Notes: a model not told the origin generated them from the sequence alone. DNA of 64,000 nucleotides from Streptomyces noursei ATCC 11455 (GCF_001704275.1 NZ_CP011533.1:5394001-5458000), one strand, 5' to 3'; positions 26,388 through 35,623 are shown, counted from the first letter of the stretch. Program-made: numbers and translations.

Positions 26388-27215
26388 ATGACGAAGAACA
26401 GCACGTCCTCGTCCACTTCGCAGTGGACCGGCATGGTGCCGGTGGACGATTCGGCCCTCGCCGTCACCGACACCGGCGGTCCCGGTATCCCGGTGGTCTA
26501 CATCAATGGCCAGTTCGCCACGCAGGGGTACTGGCGGCGGGTCATCGCCGAACTGGGGCCGGGATGGCGGCACATCACCTACGACGAGCGGGCCCGCGGC
26601 AAGAAGTCGAAGCCTTCGGCGGACTATTCCTTCGAGACCGTCGTCCGCGATGTCGATGTCGTTCTCGCGGCCAGGGGAGTGGACCGGGCGCTGGTGGTGG
26701 GCTGGTCCTACGGAGGGTACGTCGCGGGGCACTGGGCCAACCGGAATCCGGGCCGTGCCCTGGGCGCGGTCCTGGTCGACGGCGGGGGACCGTACGACTG
26801 GATGGACGAGGCCATGGAGGAGCGGATCCGGAAACTGTTCCGGCGCATAGGCTGGTTCTCGCCGCTGCTGCGCCCCACGGGCCTGGTCCCGCGGATGACC
26901 GCAGAACAGCAGGCGATCAGCAACATCGAGCTCGGCAGGATCTCCCGCGAGCGTGAGATGGGCCCCGTGCTGGACAACATCACCGTCCCGGTGCGCTTTG
27001 TGCTCGCTTCAGGGGTGTCCTTCGGAAGCAAGGGCGACGAGCAGGAACGGATACGCGCCGGCGTGGCTGCGGTGACCGCCCGCAACGCGAACATCGAAAT
27101 CAGTGCGAAGGTCCCCAGCACGCACGGCTCGATTCTGAAAAAGGACTTCCGCGCCATCGCCGCGGCCGTACGCGAGGTCGCCGCCCTCGACCACGCGCGG
27201 TCGCGCAAGCGCTGA
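26388..27215 (+). CDS. Alpha/beta hydrolase (275 aa)
   Basis: Typical alpha/beta hydrolase fold: strand and oxyanion region VVYINGQFATQGYW, nucleophile elbow GWSYGG with S107, and a C-terminal histidine in VPSTHGSILKKDF. The acid residue is likely in the FVLASGVSFGSKGDE strand region. The start follows an AAGGGGG box. Substrate unknown. A run of hydrolases and exporters here suggests detoxification of exogenous compounds. Confidence 0.85.
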   Translation: MTKNSTSSSTSQWTGMVPVDDSALAVTDTGGPGIPVVYINGQFATQGYWRRVIAELGPGWRHITYDERARGKKSKPSADYSFETVVRDVDVVLAARGVDRALVVGWSYGGYVAGHWANRNPGRALGAVLVDGGGPYDWMDEAMEERIRKLFRRIGWFSPLLRPTGLVPRMTAEQQAISNIELGRISREREMGPVLDNITVPVRFVLASGVSFGSKGDEQERIRAGVAAVTARNANIEISAKVPSTHGSILKKDFRAIAAAVREVAALDHARSRKR

Positions 27216-28031
27216 CCAGCGGACTGGCGGTCAGTCAGCCCACGGCCTTCACCGGCGTCACGGTGCAGGCCGTGCGGCATGGCCCGGCAGGTCGCCGTCG
27301 GCCAACCGCCCCTCGCCCGACGTAACTTCCCGGTCCAGCCCCAAGCGGTCCACCTGCACGGGACCGTGGCGCAGCGAGGTGCATCCACACGGCGGTGACA
27401 GCGGTGCCCCGTGCCCGCGGTGCTCGGCCCCGTCGGCCCGCGGCCTGCGAACCTGTTGTTCCTGGCGCCCTGGATCATTCCTGGACCCTCCTTCCCCGTT
27501 ACGTCGAGGAAGTTGTACGTCATTATGGCGCCAAGATGGCGCATGCATGACTCCGGCGCAAGCCGTGGAGGCTTGAGGCGGCACCTCGATGGCGCCATTC
27601 AAGTCAAGCGCAGCCATCACGCTCAGGCAGCGGTGACCTCTGCGTGACACCCGCCTTGATGATCAACCCCGCCCTGACCGTCGCGCCAGCGAAGGAAAAT
27701 CGGGTATGCCGAGGCGGCTGCGCCGATGAGTGTCCGAGTGAAAGGGCGCTGCGTCACCGTGTGGCGCCATTTTGATTCTCGTGGTGCCATATGTGTGCCA
27801 TGATGGCGAACCGTGAGCGTCGCGGCGGTAGCGCGGCAGGTGTCTTGCGGGCGTGCGGCCTGGGAAGTCGTACGCCCCGCGTCATCACTCGGTGCCATTC
27901 GTGCGCCAGGTAAGGGGCCAGTGAAACGCCATCACGGCGCCATGCCGTGCTGCTCGGGTGCCCGAAGCGCCGCCCCGGCCCCCACCCGGCCGAACCACAC
28001 ACCAACCGAACCGACCAACAGGAGCCCCAGC
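27216..28031. promoter_or_regulatory. Intergenic region with repeated TGGCGCCA palindromes
   Basis: No gene in 816 bp. The perfect 8-bp palindrome TGGCGCCA occurs at 27526-27533, 27590-27597 and 27762-27769, and as CGGCGCCA at 27935-27942; partial copies (GGTGCCAT, TGTGCCATGATGGCG) lie between. Spacings are 64, 172 and 173 bp. They precede the MMPL exporter gene and may be sites for one regulator. Nearby sequence is unusually AT-rich for this genome, consistent with a promoter. Confidence 0.5.
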
Positions 28032-30287
28032 GTGGCTATGTTCCTCTCCAGACTCGGCCGCCTCACCTTTCGCCGCCGGGGGGTGACGCTGCTGCTCTGG
28101 CTGCTGATATTCGGCGGTATGGGCTTCGCCGCCTCCTCCGCTCCGCCACCGCCCGCCGATACGTTCTCGATGCCGGGCACCGACTCGCAGCAAGCCTTCG
28201 ACCTGCTGGCGAAGAAGTTCCCGGATGCGCGTGCCGAGGGCGCCAGCGCCCGGGTCGTCGTCCGGGCGCCCGAGGGCCGGAAGATCACCGACGCCGGGCA
28301 GCGGGCCGAAGTCGGCCAGCTCGTCGCCGCGTTGGGGACATCGTCCCCGCAGGTGGTGGCCGCCACCAACCCGTACCGGGCCCCCGCGGTCAGCATCAGC
28401 AAGGACCGTACGACCGCCTACACGGTGGTGACGTACAAGGTCTCCGCGCTGAAGGTCAGCGACACGGCGCACGACGCGCTGGACGCCGCCCTCAAGAAGG
28501 CCCGCAGGGCGGGCCTGACCGTCGAGGCCGGCGGTGATGCGGTGAAGGTCGACCAGGCGATGGGCGGCACCGGCGAGAAGATCGGCATCCTGGTCTCCGC
28601 GATCGTCCTCGTCCTGACCTTCGGCTCGATGATCGCGGCCGGAATGCCGCTGCTCACCGCGCTGATCGGGGTCGGGATCGGGATCTGCGGCATCACCGCG
28701 CTCGGCTCCACGCTCGGCCTGTCCGCCACCACCTCGACACTCGCGATGATGATCGGCCTCGCGGTCGGCATCGACTACGCGCTGTTCATCGTGTCCCGGT
28801 TCCGCGCCGAGCGGATCGAGGGGCGCACCCCCGAAGAGGCCGCGGGCCGGGCCGTCGGCACCGCGGGTTCGGCGGTCGTCTTCGCGGGGCTGACGGTCAT
28901 CGTGGCCCTCGCCGGACTGGCCGTCATCGGCGTCCCGATGCTCACCAAGATGGGCCTCGCCGCGGCCGGTACCGTCGCGGTCGCCGTGCTCGTGGCGATC
29001 ACCCTGGTCCCCGCCCTGCTGGGCTTCGCGCCGGTCAAGGTGATGGCCCGCAAGGGCCGCCTGTGCTACGCCGTCAAGCCGCTGTCGGAGCGCCGGCAGC
29101 GCAAGGCCGCCAAGCACGTCGCCGGGCCGCTCAAGAGCGGCAGGCCCAACCTCGGTTCCCGCTGGGCGAGTTACGTGCTGCGCCACCCCGTGGCCGTGCT
29201 GCTCATCGGCGTGGTCGGCCTCGGCGCGGTCGCCGTGCCGGCCGCGAGCCTGGAACTCGGGCTGCCCGGCGAGGGTTCGATGTCGACGAAGACCACTCAG
29301 CGCAAGGCGTACGACATGCTCTCGGAGTCCTTCGGCCCCGGGTTCAACGGACCGCTGATGGTCACCGTGCAGGCCAACGGCGCCAAGGCCGCGGGCAACA
29401 CGGTCGGCGCGGCCCTCCGCACGACGGACGGCGTGGCCTCGGTCTCCCCGGCCGCCGCCAACAAGGCGGACGACACCGCGATCCTCAACGTCATCCCGAA
29501 GACCGGCCCGACCGAGCACAAGACCGAGCAACTGGTCCACCAACTGCGAGCCACCGCCCATGACTTGGAGCGGGGCACCGCGTCCCGGATCCTCGTGACC
29601 GGCCAGACGGCCATGTTCATCGACTTCTCCCAGACCCTCGACGACGCACTCCTGCCCTACCTCGGCCTGGTCGTCGGCCTCGCCTTCCTGCTCCTGATGA
29701 TGGTCTTCCGCTCCCTCCTGGTCCCGCTCAAGGCGGCCCTCGGCTTCCTGCTCTCGGTGACCGCGGCCCTCGGCGCCGTCGTGGCGATCTTCCAATGGGG
29801 CTGGCTCGCCGACGTCCTCGGCATCGAGCAGACCGGCCCGATCATGAGCACGATGCCGATCTTCATGATCGGCGTGGTCTTCGGCCTCGCCATGGACTAC
29901 GAGGTCTTCCTGGTCAGCCGGATGCGCGAGTCGTACGTCCACGGGGTGCGCCCCGCCGAGGCGGTCGTCGACGGCTTCCGGCACGGTGGCCGGGTCGTCG
30001 CCGCGGCCGCGGTCATCATGACGAGCGTCTTCTCCGGCTTCATCATGGAGGACAACGACTTCATCAAGATGATCGGCTTCGCCCTCGCGATCGCCGTCCT
30101 CTTCGACGCCTTCATCGTCCGTATGGCGATCGTGCCCGCGCTCTTCGCCCTGCTCGGCAGGTCCGCCTGGTGGCTGCCGAAGTGGCTGGACCGGATCCTG
30201 CCCCGAGTGGACGTCGAGGGCGAGCAGCTCGCCCAGCACACCGCTCCGGCGCCACACTCACCGAGGGAGCGTGCCCTCGTCGGCTGA
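28032..30287 (+). CDS. MMPL-family RND exporter (751 aa)
   Basis: Large membrane exporter of the MmpL/RND superfamily found in actinobacteria, where members export lipids, siderophores or drugs by proton motive force. One transmembrane helix at the N-terminus, a soluble domain from about residue 35 (MPGTDSQQAFDLL), then a helical bundle with the conserved GLAVGIDYALFIVSRFRAE; the second half repeats this with IGVVFGLAMDYEVFLVSRMRE. Both G(I/M)DY motifs are present, so it should be active. GTG 28032 or ATG 28038 is the start, after a GGAG box. The unusual palindrome-rich leader suggests tight regulation. Confidence 0.92.
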   Translation: MAMFLSRLGRLTFRRRGVTLLLWLLIFGGMGFAASSAPPPPADTFSMPGTDSQQAFDLLAKKFPDARAEGASARVVVRAPEGRKITDAGQRAEVGQLVAALGTSSPQVVAATNPYRAPAVSISKDRTTAYTVVTYKVSALKVSDTAHDALDAALKKARRAGLTVEAGGDAVKVDQAMGGTGEKIGILVSAIVLVLTFGSMIAAGMPLLTALIGVGIGICGITALGSTLGLSATTSTLAMMIGLAVGIDYALFIVSRFRAERIEGRTPEEAAGRAVGTAGSAVVFAGLTVIVALAGLAVIGVPMLTKMGLAAAGTVAVAVLVAITLVPALLGFAPVKVMARKGRLCYAVKPLSERRQRKAAKHVAGPLKSGRPNLGSRWASYVLRHPVAVLLIGVVGLGAVAVPAASLELGLPGEGSMSTKTTQRKAYDMLSESFGPGFNGPLMVTVQANGAKAAGNTVGAALRTTDGVASVSPAAANKADDTAILNVIPKTGPTEHKTEQLVHQLRATAHDLERGTASRILVTGQTAMFIDFSQTLDDALLPYLGLVVGLAFLLLMMVFRSLLVPLKAALGFLLSVTAALGAVVAIFQWGWLADVLGIEQTGPIMSTMPIFMIGVVFGLAMDYEVFLVSRMRESYVHGVRPAEAVVDGFRHGGRVVAAAAVIMTSVFSGFIMEDNDFIKMIGFALAIAVLFDAFIVRMAIVPALFALLGRSAWWLPKWLDRILPRVDVEGEQLAQHTAPAPHSPRERALVG

Positions 30288-30670
30288 TGCCGGCGCCGAG
30301 CCGGACAGCACCCCTACGGCGCCCCCGTACCGGCCCCGCCCGCCCGTCACTTCCGCTCCCCGGCGGCCGACGGGCGGGCCGTCCCGGTGATCGACGGGCA
30401 GCCGGATCGGGCGGCCCAGCAGCCGCTGGCGCCGGAAGGCGCAAGGCTGCCGCGACGATCGTGTCCGTACCACGCAGGTCGCCGACCACTGGAGCCCCCG
30501 AGTCGAACAGCGGCGGTCCCTGGCGCAGGCTCTTCCCCGCACCGCTCGGCACCAGCAGCGGATTGGCGGCGCAGGTCGCCGACCGGATCTTCGGTCCTGG
30601 TCGGCGGGACATCCCGCAGGAGAAGGCGCGGCTCCTTCATGCGCTGGGTGGGCTCGAACGCGCAGTTTCT
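30288..30670. other. No gene seen
   Basis: 383 bp between the MMPL exporter and the broken serine hydrolase, both of which end here. The minus frames contain a Walker-like PSGAGKS peptide but no domain around it, so I regard it as chance or the debris of an ATPase gene. Confidence 0.4.
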
Positions 30671-31720
30671 TCAGCCGAAGGCCAGGCTTCGGAAGGCATT
30701 GCGGATACGGGTCAACGGCTCGCGGTCGCGGGTGTAGTAGAGCTTGTTCGTCAGCAGGGCGGCCCAGGTTCCCCGTTTGGGAGAGATCCACATGCCGGTG
30801 CCGGTGAAGCCGTAGTGCACGTAGGTGCGGTTGGTGGGTGCGGCGCCGGGGGCCGGGTGCCAGAAAAGGCCGCGTACGGGCTCCAGGGCTCCGGTCTGGA
30901 CGCTGAGCGATTCCTCGACCCAGTTCGGTCCGAAGCCTGGAGCTGCGGGGGCGGTCGTGGGGTCGAGCATGTACTGCAGGAAGCGCACGAGGTCATCGAG
31001 GGTGGAGAAGGTGCCGGCGATGCCGCAGACGCCGTCGAGGAGGCGGGCGGAGAAGTCGTGGGCGGTGCCTTTGAGGTGGAGGCCGGTGACTTCGTCGAGC
31101 TCAGTCGGGGCGCAGCGAGCGGACAGCTCGGGCGGCAGCGGGCCGAAGCGGGTGTGGGTCATGCCCAGGGGCTTCCAGATGCGGGTGTGGGCGAGCTGGT
31201 CGAGGCGCTGGCCGGAGAGGTGTTCGGCGAGGTAGCCGAGGATGAGGGCGGCCCGGTCGGTGTACTCGACGGCCTCGCCTGGCGGCCGGTGGAGGGCTTC
31301 GTGGAGGACTTCAGCGCGGATGGCGGCTGGGTCGGTGCCATAGAGGTTTTTCAGCTGGGCCCGCAGCGGTACGCCGGCGGTGTGGGTGAGCAGTTGGCGG
31401 GCGGTGACCTGTCCGAGGGGGTGGCCTGTGACCTCGGGTCAGAACGTGCCGAGGGGTGCGTCGAGCGGGAGGGAGCCGTCTTCGCAGAGGGAGCCGATCG
31501 TGGACCAGACGGCGAGGATTTTGGTCAGGCTGGCGACGTCGAAGACCGTACCCGGTCGCATGGGGATGTCCGGCTCGGTGGGGTCGAGGACGCCGGCGGT
31601 GCCTGCGTCCTGCATGCCGGCGGCGTTGCCGATGGCCCACACCGCACCGGGGTAGACCTTGTCGCGGACGCCGTCCGCCACGAGCTGCTTGATCCGGTCG
31701 GTGCTGTCTTCCATGAACAT
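30671..31720 (-). pseudogene. Serine beta-lactamase-like hydrolase with one premature stop
   Basis: The N-terminal part (31720 to 31442) carries the nucleophile motif FDVASLTKI (S-L-T-K). It stops at a TGA at 31439-31441 in LGTF-stop-PEVTGHPLG. The same frame is then open to 30671 and encodes the rest of the family: VTARQLLTHTAGV, VEYTDRAALILGYLAE, LARTRIWKPLGMTHTRFG-like text, and HYGFTGTGMWISP (HxG-type box). A Trp codon TGG changed to TGA would explain it exactly. So the gene is intact apart from one nonsense change; readthrough or a sequencing error are alternatives. Confidence 0.85.
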
Positions 31721-31737
31721 CTCCGATGTCGCAGTGC

Positions 31738-31773
31738 GGGCCCGCCCGTCAGCGTAGTGACGCGGGCGGGCCC
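31738..31773 (-). terminator. GC-rich hairpin
   Basis: Arms GGGCCCGCCCG-TCA and its complement, with a 2-nt bulge and a 6-nt loop. It lies between the end of the glycosyltransferase fragment and the start of the serine hydrolase pseudogene, both on the minus strand. Confidence 0.55.
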
Positions 31774-31796
31774 GGCCGGGGAACGTGGCGGGGTGG

Positions 31797-32050
31797 TCAA
31801 CTGATCCGGTGGCCGAGTTCGGTCAGGGCCTTGGCGGTGGCGCTGAGCGGATAGCGGGCCGCGTTGTTTCGTCCGGACTGCTGCAAGGCGGCCAGCAGCC
31901 CGGGGGTCGTACGGAGGCGGTCGATGTCTCGGGCGAGGGCTGCGGGGTGGGTGAAGTCGGTCGCGGTGCCGGAGGTGGCGAGTGTTTCGGCCAGGCCGGG
32001 GACGGGCTGGTAGAGGACGGGCAGGCCGCAGGCCGAGCGAAGGGCCGCCC
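31797..32050 (-). pseudogene. C-terminal fragment of a glycosyltransferase
   Basis: The minus strand encodes the last 80 or so residues of a GT-B glycosyltransferase: ACGLPVLYQPVPGLAETLA, then FTHPAALARDIDRLRTTPGL and a stop at 31797. The upstream 300 residues are missing; the sequence changes at about 32045 into part of an unrelated gene on the other strand. It is a truncated relic. Confidence 0.65.
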
Positions 32051-32052
32051 TA

Positions 32053-32256
32053 TGGGTTGAGGCAGCCCGCGCCTACAGTCAGCAGGGGAGGCTCGCCGAC
32101 GGCTACCAGGCCCTGCGCATTGCGGAGAGCTGCGCGACCCAGGACATCCGTCGGCCTGCCGTACGGGAACTGGTCGCCGACATGGCTGCCCGTGACCGGC
32201 GCCGTGCCCTGCCCGAACTGCACCACTTCAGCCGACAGCTGGGAGCCTCCGCGTGA
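32053..32256 (+). pseudogene. C-terminal fragment of an XRE/TPR-type regulator
   Basis: The plus frame encodes WVEAARAYSQQGRLADGYQA, then RRPAVRELVADMAARDRRRALPEL and a stop overlapping the next start as GTGA. This is the tail of the Streptomyces regulators that have an N-terminal helix-turn-helix and C-terminal TPR-like helices. The DNA-binding part is absent. These regulators are commonly coupled to the flavoprotein that follows here. Confidence 0.65.
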
Positions 32257-32807
32257 GTGATCAGCCCGACCAGCCGAAGAAGCCGTTCCTGTACGTCATT
32301 GTGTGCGCAGCCGGGATCGCGGGCGACGTCGGCAAGCTGATCACTGCTGCCCAGGAGGCGAACTGGGATGTCGGGGTCATCGCTACTCCGCAGGGTCTCG
32401 GCTTCATCGACGCGATGGCGGTCGAGGCGCAGACCGGCTACCCGATCCGTTCCGCCTGGCGCAGTCCCGGCGCCCCTCGTCCCCTCCCGCCGGCGGACGC
32501 CATCGCGGTCGCCCCGGCCACCTTCAACACGATCAACAAATGGGCTGCCGGGATCTCCGACACCCTCGCGGTGGGCATCCTGTGCGAGGCGTACGGCTTC
32601 GGTATCCCCACCGCTGTCCTCCCGTATCTGAACTCCGCCCAGGCCGCCCACCCCGCGTACCGGCAGAGCCTGGACCGGCTGCGTGAGATGGGCGTCCTGA
32701 TCGGCTCGTACGAGCCGCACCGACCGAAGGCCGGCGGAGGGGCGGACCGTTTCCGCTGGGAGGAAGCGCTGGAGCTGCTCACCCCGGAGGCGCCAGGACG
32801 GATGTGA
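32253..32807 (+). CDS. Flavoprotein-domain protein (184 aa)
   Basis: Homo-oligomeric flavin-containing decarboxylase-like fold (DFP/LanD superfamily). Visible features are a VIVCAAGIAGDVGKLI nucleotide loop, VIATPQGLGF, and PADAIAVAPATFNTINKWAAG, where APATFNT corresponds to the PASANT-type FMN motif. The GTG start overlaps the regulator fragment. In Streptomyces such proteins form a conserved pair with XRE/TPR regulators; the function of the pair is not known. It is intact here although its partner is truncated. Confidence 0.8.
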   Translation: MSDQPDQPKKPFLYVIVCAAGIAGDVGKLITAAQEANWDVGVIATPQGLGFIDAMAVEAQTGYPIRSAWRSPGAPRPLPPADAIAVAPATFNTINKWAAGISDTLAVGILCEAYGFGIPTAVLPYLNSAQAAHPAYRQSLDRLREMGVLIGSYEPHRPKAGGGADRFRWEEALELLTPEAPGRM

Positions 32808-32853
32808 AGCGACTGCGGCCCGATGCGTCACGCGCATCGGGCCGCAGTCGCTT
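32807..32853 (+). terminator. Strong terminator after flavoprotein gene
   Basis: A perfect 21-bp stem with a 5-nt loop begins at the last base of the flavoprotein stop codon. The plus-strand reading fits termination of that gene. Confidence 0.8.
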
Positions 32854-32981
32854 GAAACCACCCCAGATAAGGGGATTCGCGATGATTGTCACTTCTGCGT
32901 TGGCAAGCATTCGGGCGATCTGGATCGGGAGGTTTCCGAATTCCTCCATGACGACGTCGAACGAGTCGACGTGGCCGACTG

Positions 32982-33410
32982 TCAGGGCCGCCATTCCTCG
33001 CGATAGTCGGGATGGCCGACGTAGGGCAGGGCGAGGCAGCGGAATACCTCGCTGAGCATCCTTCGCTGAACCTGCGTCGTCAGGCGGTTAAATGACTCGG
33101 GCAGAGCTTCCGATGTCTCAGGCTCGTCGTACCGAGTCAGAAGCTCGCGCTTGGCTTCGACCTCGGCGAGTACACGGACCGGGTCGTGGAGGGCGATGTG
33201 ATTGGCGTTGGCGGTTCCGTAACCAAACCCTCCGGGAACTCTGCGGCAATCGGCCACGGCTGACCCGAAGGGTCTTTCTGGTGTCGCGTCGGCGGCATGT
33301 ACGCCAGCGACCTGGTCACGCCGGACCCAGGGCCCCGGAAACGCGGCCCGCGCCACTGCCTCGTCCTCGTCGAGACGTGATCGTAGAAACGCCACCAGTT
33401 CGTCGCTCAC
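32982..33410 (-). CDS. DUF6221-family protein (142 aa)
   Basis: Small actinomycete protein of unknown function. It begins with the family opening MSDELVAFLRSRLDEDEAVARAA and contains HIALHDPVRVLAEVEAKR, ending in a C-terminal YVGHPDYREEWRP. The GTG at 33410 has a perfect GGAGGAG box, which decides the start; the frame is open upstream without features. DUF6221 genes are abundant on Streptomyces mobile elements and prophages. Confidence 0.85.
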   Translation of the reverse strand: MSDELVAFLRSRLDEDEAVARAAFPGPWVRRDQVAGVHAADATPERPFGSAVADCRRVPGGFGYGTANANHIALHDPVRVLAEVEAKRELLTRYDEPETSEALPESFNRLTTQVQRRMLSEVFRCLALPYVGHPDYREEWRP

Positions 33411-33643
33411 TATCTCCTCCAGACGGTTCGCCACGCTCCGGCGTTGTTCCGGGCGGGGTGGCTCTGAGTAGCGCTGCCGCAGCGAACAGCAACGCGGATG
33501 TGATGCCCTCACGGTACGTATGGGCACTGACAGTGCATGACTCAGCCGCTGCGGCGGAAGCACCTCCGGATCTGTGGCCAGTGCTGGTGGAGGGCTTGAC
33601 GCTTGGCGGGGCTGCTGACCTCCGGTTGTAGTGGCCGATGAGC

Positions 33644-35119
33644 TCAGCGACACAATGGGCGGCGCATGGGTGTGGCCTCGTTGGCCACAGCGCGAGGCTG
33701 CGGTGGAGTGGGACGCGACAGCGTCGCACGGCTGCTTCGGGCGTTGGCGGCTTGCGCCATTGGGCTGGGGACGTGACGTTCGCCGAGGCGGCGGACGCGC
33801 CATGTCAGTGCACGGGCCGGGCTGTGGGCGTCGTCCAGGGTGCGTTGGCCGAGCGCCTGGTCGAGGATGGTGGCCGTGTTGTGCCCCGCTGCCTCCGCTT
33901 CGGCGAGGACGGTGGCGAGTGCGTCCCAGGCGGGGTCGTTCAGAATGCGCTCGGCGTGCTCGGGTACCGCCTCTTGGAGGTGGTGGGCATAGCGGCGCTT
34001 CATTTGGAAGCTGGGGGCGCGGTGCGCGAGGCCGGCCAGGACCGGCTCTGTGATCTGCGCGTACGCGGTCTGCAGGTGGACGAGGGCCTGCTGGGCTGCG
34101 GCTTCCTGCTGTGCGTGTTGGCGGGTGCGGTGCCAGTGCATCGCGTAGGCGACCGCGGTGAGCATGGTGTCCAGGAGCATGGCGAATCCGGCGCCGTCGC
34201 TGTCCTGGGGCTGGTCGCGCCAGATCGTCTGGATGCTGCGGCGTAGGACGCGGGCGCTGTCGCGGTCGGCGGTGATGCGGGAGCGGGTGGCGCGCTCGAA
34301 GACGGCGGCAGCCTGTTCTAGGTCGGCCTTCACCGTGGCCGGTGCGACCACCGGCAGCAGGTCCAGCACTGCACCTAGCGCTTCCAACTGCCCTTGGGCC
34401 ACCTGGTCATCGTCATGGGTGAGGTGGTGGGGGATGCGTTCGGTGGCGGCGGTGGCCTGGTGCCACGGGTTCCCCGGTTGGGCGGTGGCCGGTTGGGGGC
34501 TGGTGGAGGCGAGGCGTTCGCGGATCTTGGGCAGGGACAGGTCGGGGGCGAGAGTGGAGCCCGCGTAGAAGACCGGCTCGTCCTTGTCGTTGGTGTCGCC
34601 GGGCAGGGCGAAGTTGCAGCCGAGCGCGTCGCCGGAAGGGCCGATCTTGAGGCGCACGGTCACGTCTGTGGCCTCCAGCAGGGCGAAGAACTCGGCCTCG
34701 TCCGCCGCGGCGGCAACCGCGCGGCGTACACGTAGGCGCAGGATGTCGCAGGTGGCGGCGTCCTGGCCCAGGCGCTTGGCCTTGAAGTGCTCTTTGCGGG
34801 TGGGGCGTTTGGCGGCGGTGCCGTCGCCGGGCTTGAGCCGCCGGAGCCCGTAGTCGACTTCGATCTTGCGGGCTTCGCGCTGGACGGCGCGCTGGTCGTG
34901 GTCGCGTTTGGGGCGTTTGCCGTCTTGGCGTACGAGGGGGGCGGCGATGTGGATGTGGTCGTCGGCGTGGCGGACGGCGACCCAGCGGCAGGCTTCCTCG
35001 TCTCCTTCGGGGGCGATGCCGGCGGCGGCCACGATCCGGCGGGCGATCTTCGCCCACTGGGCGTCGGTGAGGATCGGGTCCGAGGCCGCAGCCCGGCTCG
35101 TACCGCGTGCTCGCACCAC
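33644..35119 (-). pseudogene. N-terminally truncated relaxase / mobilization protein
   Basis: Encodes the central and C-terminal parts of a Streptomyces MobA-type relaxase: LTDAQWAKIARRIVAAAGI, the histidine cluster VRHADDHIHIAAPLVRQDG (metal-binding HxDxHxH-type site), DYGLRRL, and a long helical tail. The N-terminal third, with the catalytic tyrosine region expected before this segment, is gone: the frame enters foreign sequence at about 35110, next to the tRNA attachment site. It cannot nick on its own. The loss probably arose with a deletion that also removed most of an integrase. Confidence 0.8.
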
Positions 35120-35237
35120 CCCCGAGAAAACCCTCTCGGAAGCTGAGCGCGATTCCGACGAGGTCGAGCAGTCCGGCGAGGAACCTATGCCGGATGATGC
35201 CGTGGAATCCGGAGAAGAGCCGGGGGCTGGCGACCCG

Positions 35238-35260
35238 TCCGCTCACGCACCGCTCACGCA
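35238..35260 (+). repeat. Right arm-type repeat near att site
   Basis: Partner of 1681-1703 with one mismatch in 23 bp, same orientation, 80 bp from the attachment core. Lies inside the integrase-tail frame, as arm sites of such elements often do. Confidence 0.6.
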
Positions 35261-35262
35261 AA

Positions 35263-35289
35263 CGGCCTCGGACGAGGAGTCCGAGGCCG
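35263..35289. terminator. Hairpin near the island's right end
   Basis: Perfect 11-bp stem CGGCCTCGGAC with a 5-nt loop, 52 bp beyond the tRNA-Arg 3' end. It can serve as the replacement terminator for the tRNA gene after integration and as terminator of the integrase. Confidence 0.6.
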
Positions 35290-35340
35290 AATAGAGTGCC
35301 TTCCTGGAAGAGAAACCCCAGGTCAGCGGCTTCATGCACA

Positions 35341-35383
35341 GTGCCCCCGGCAGGATTCGAACCTGCGACACCCGCTTTAGGAG
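35341..35383 (-). other. Attachment site, right copy (inside tRNA-Arg)
   Basis: Second copy of the 43-bp core also found at 1524-1566, identical over its whole length. Here it forms the 3' half of an intact tRNA gene, as expected when an element restores the tRNA it enters. Confidence 0.85.
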
Positions 35384-35414
35384 AGCGGTGCTCTATCCCC
35401 TGAGCTACGGAGGC
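35342..35414 (-). tRNA. tRNA-Arg (anticodon CCU)
   Basis: Complete 73-nt cloverleaf without encoded CCA. The acceptor stem is GCCTCCG with CGGGGGC (one G-U), the D arm GCTCAGGGGATAGAGC, the anticodon stem CCGCT/AGCGG with loop CTCCTAA giving anticodon CCT, and the T arm GCAGGTTCGAATCCTGC. It decodes the rare AGG codon. Its 3' half is the attachment core of the left island. The upstream flank (35415 onward) differs from what may be the native tRNA 5' flank at 62463. Confidence 0.95.
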
Positions 35415-35450
35415 GGGGATCTGTCGACAAACGTGTCTAAAACGAGATCG
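35407..35450 (+). repeat. Left boundary repeats of the second island
   Basis: Two short matches to the far right end are found here. The 12-mer ACGGAGGCGGGG (35407-35418: tRNA 5' end plus 4 bp) recurs at 62463-62474. GTGTCTAAA (35433-35441) recurs in inverted orientation at 62449-62457, with weaker similarity beyond. They may mark the two ends of a 27-kb insertion that carries the lanthipeptide cluster. No target-site duplication is evident. Confidence 0.4.
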
Positions 35451-35623
35451 CGTACGAGGCCTGGCTCTTGACATGTTTTGGACAGATTGGCGATCGGCCG
35501 GTGAGGGCCTGATAGCCGCCGCCAGTGTAGCGGGTGGCGCGCTCGATGCACGGGGGATGGGGCCTGCTGAGGGATCCTGCGCCGGGTGCTGGGCCGGCCG
35601 GGATCGACGACCTGCTGGGGCCG

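Larger units (their letters stand above)
35112..35294 (+). pseudogene. C-terminal tail of a lost integrase
   Basis: The plus frame, running the opposite way from the relaxase, encodes TLSEAERDSDEVEQSGEEP and an acidic end, stopping at 35292-35294, 46 bp before the tRNA attachment core. Acidic, low-complexity tails ending just before attP are typical of Streptomyces site-specific integrases; no catalytic part survives upstream, because that sequence now belongs to the relaxase. The identification rests on position and composition. Confidence 0.45.

Noticed and set aside
27885..30257. 790-codon open frame on the minus strand
   Set aside because: It is antisense to the MMPL exporter, rich in H, D, G and R, and has no domain. 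High GC at third positions produces such shadows.
30400..30560. ATPase from a PSGAGKS-like peptide
   Set aside because: No other ATPase motif is in frame and there is no start; likely chance or debris.
33644..35119. Functional relaxase
   Set aside because: The N-terminal third is missing and the frame begins in unrelated DNA beside the attachment site.
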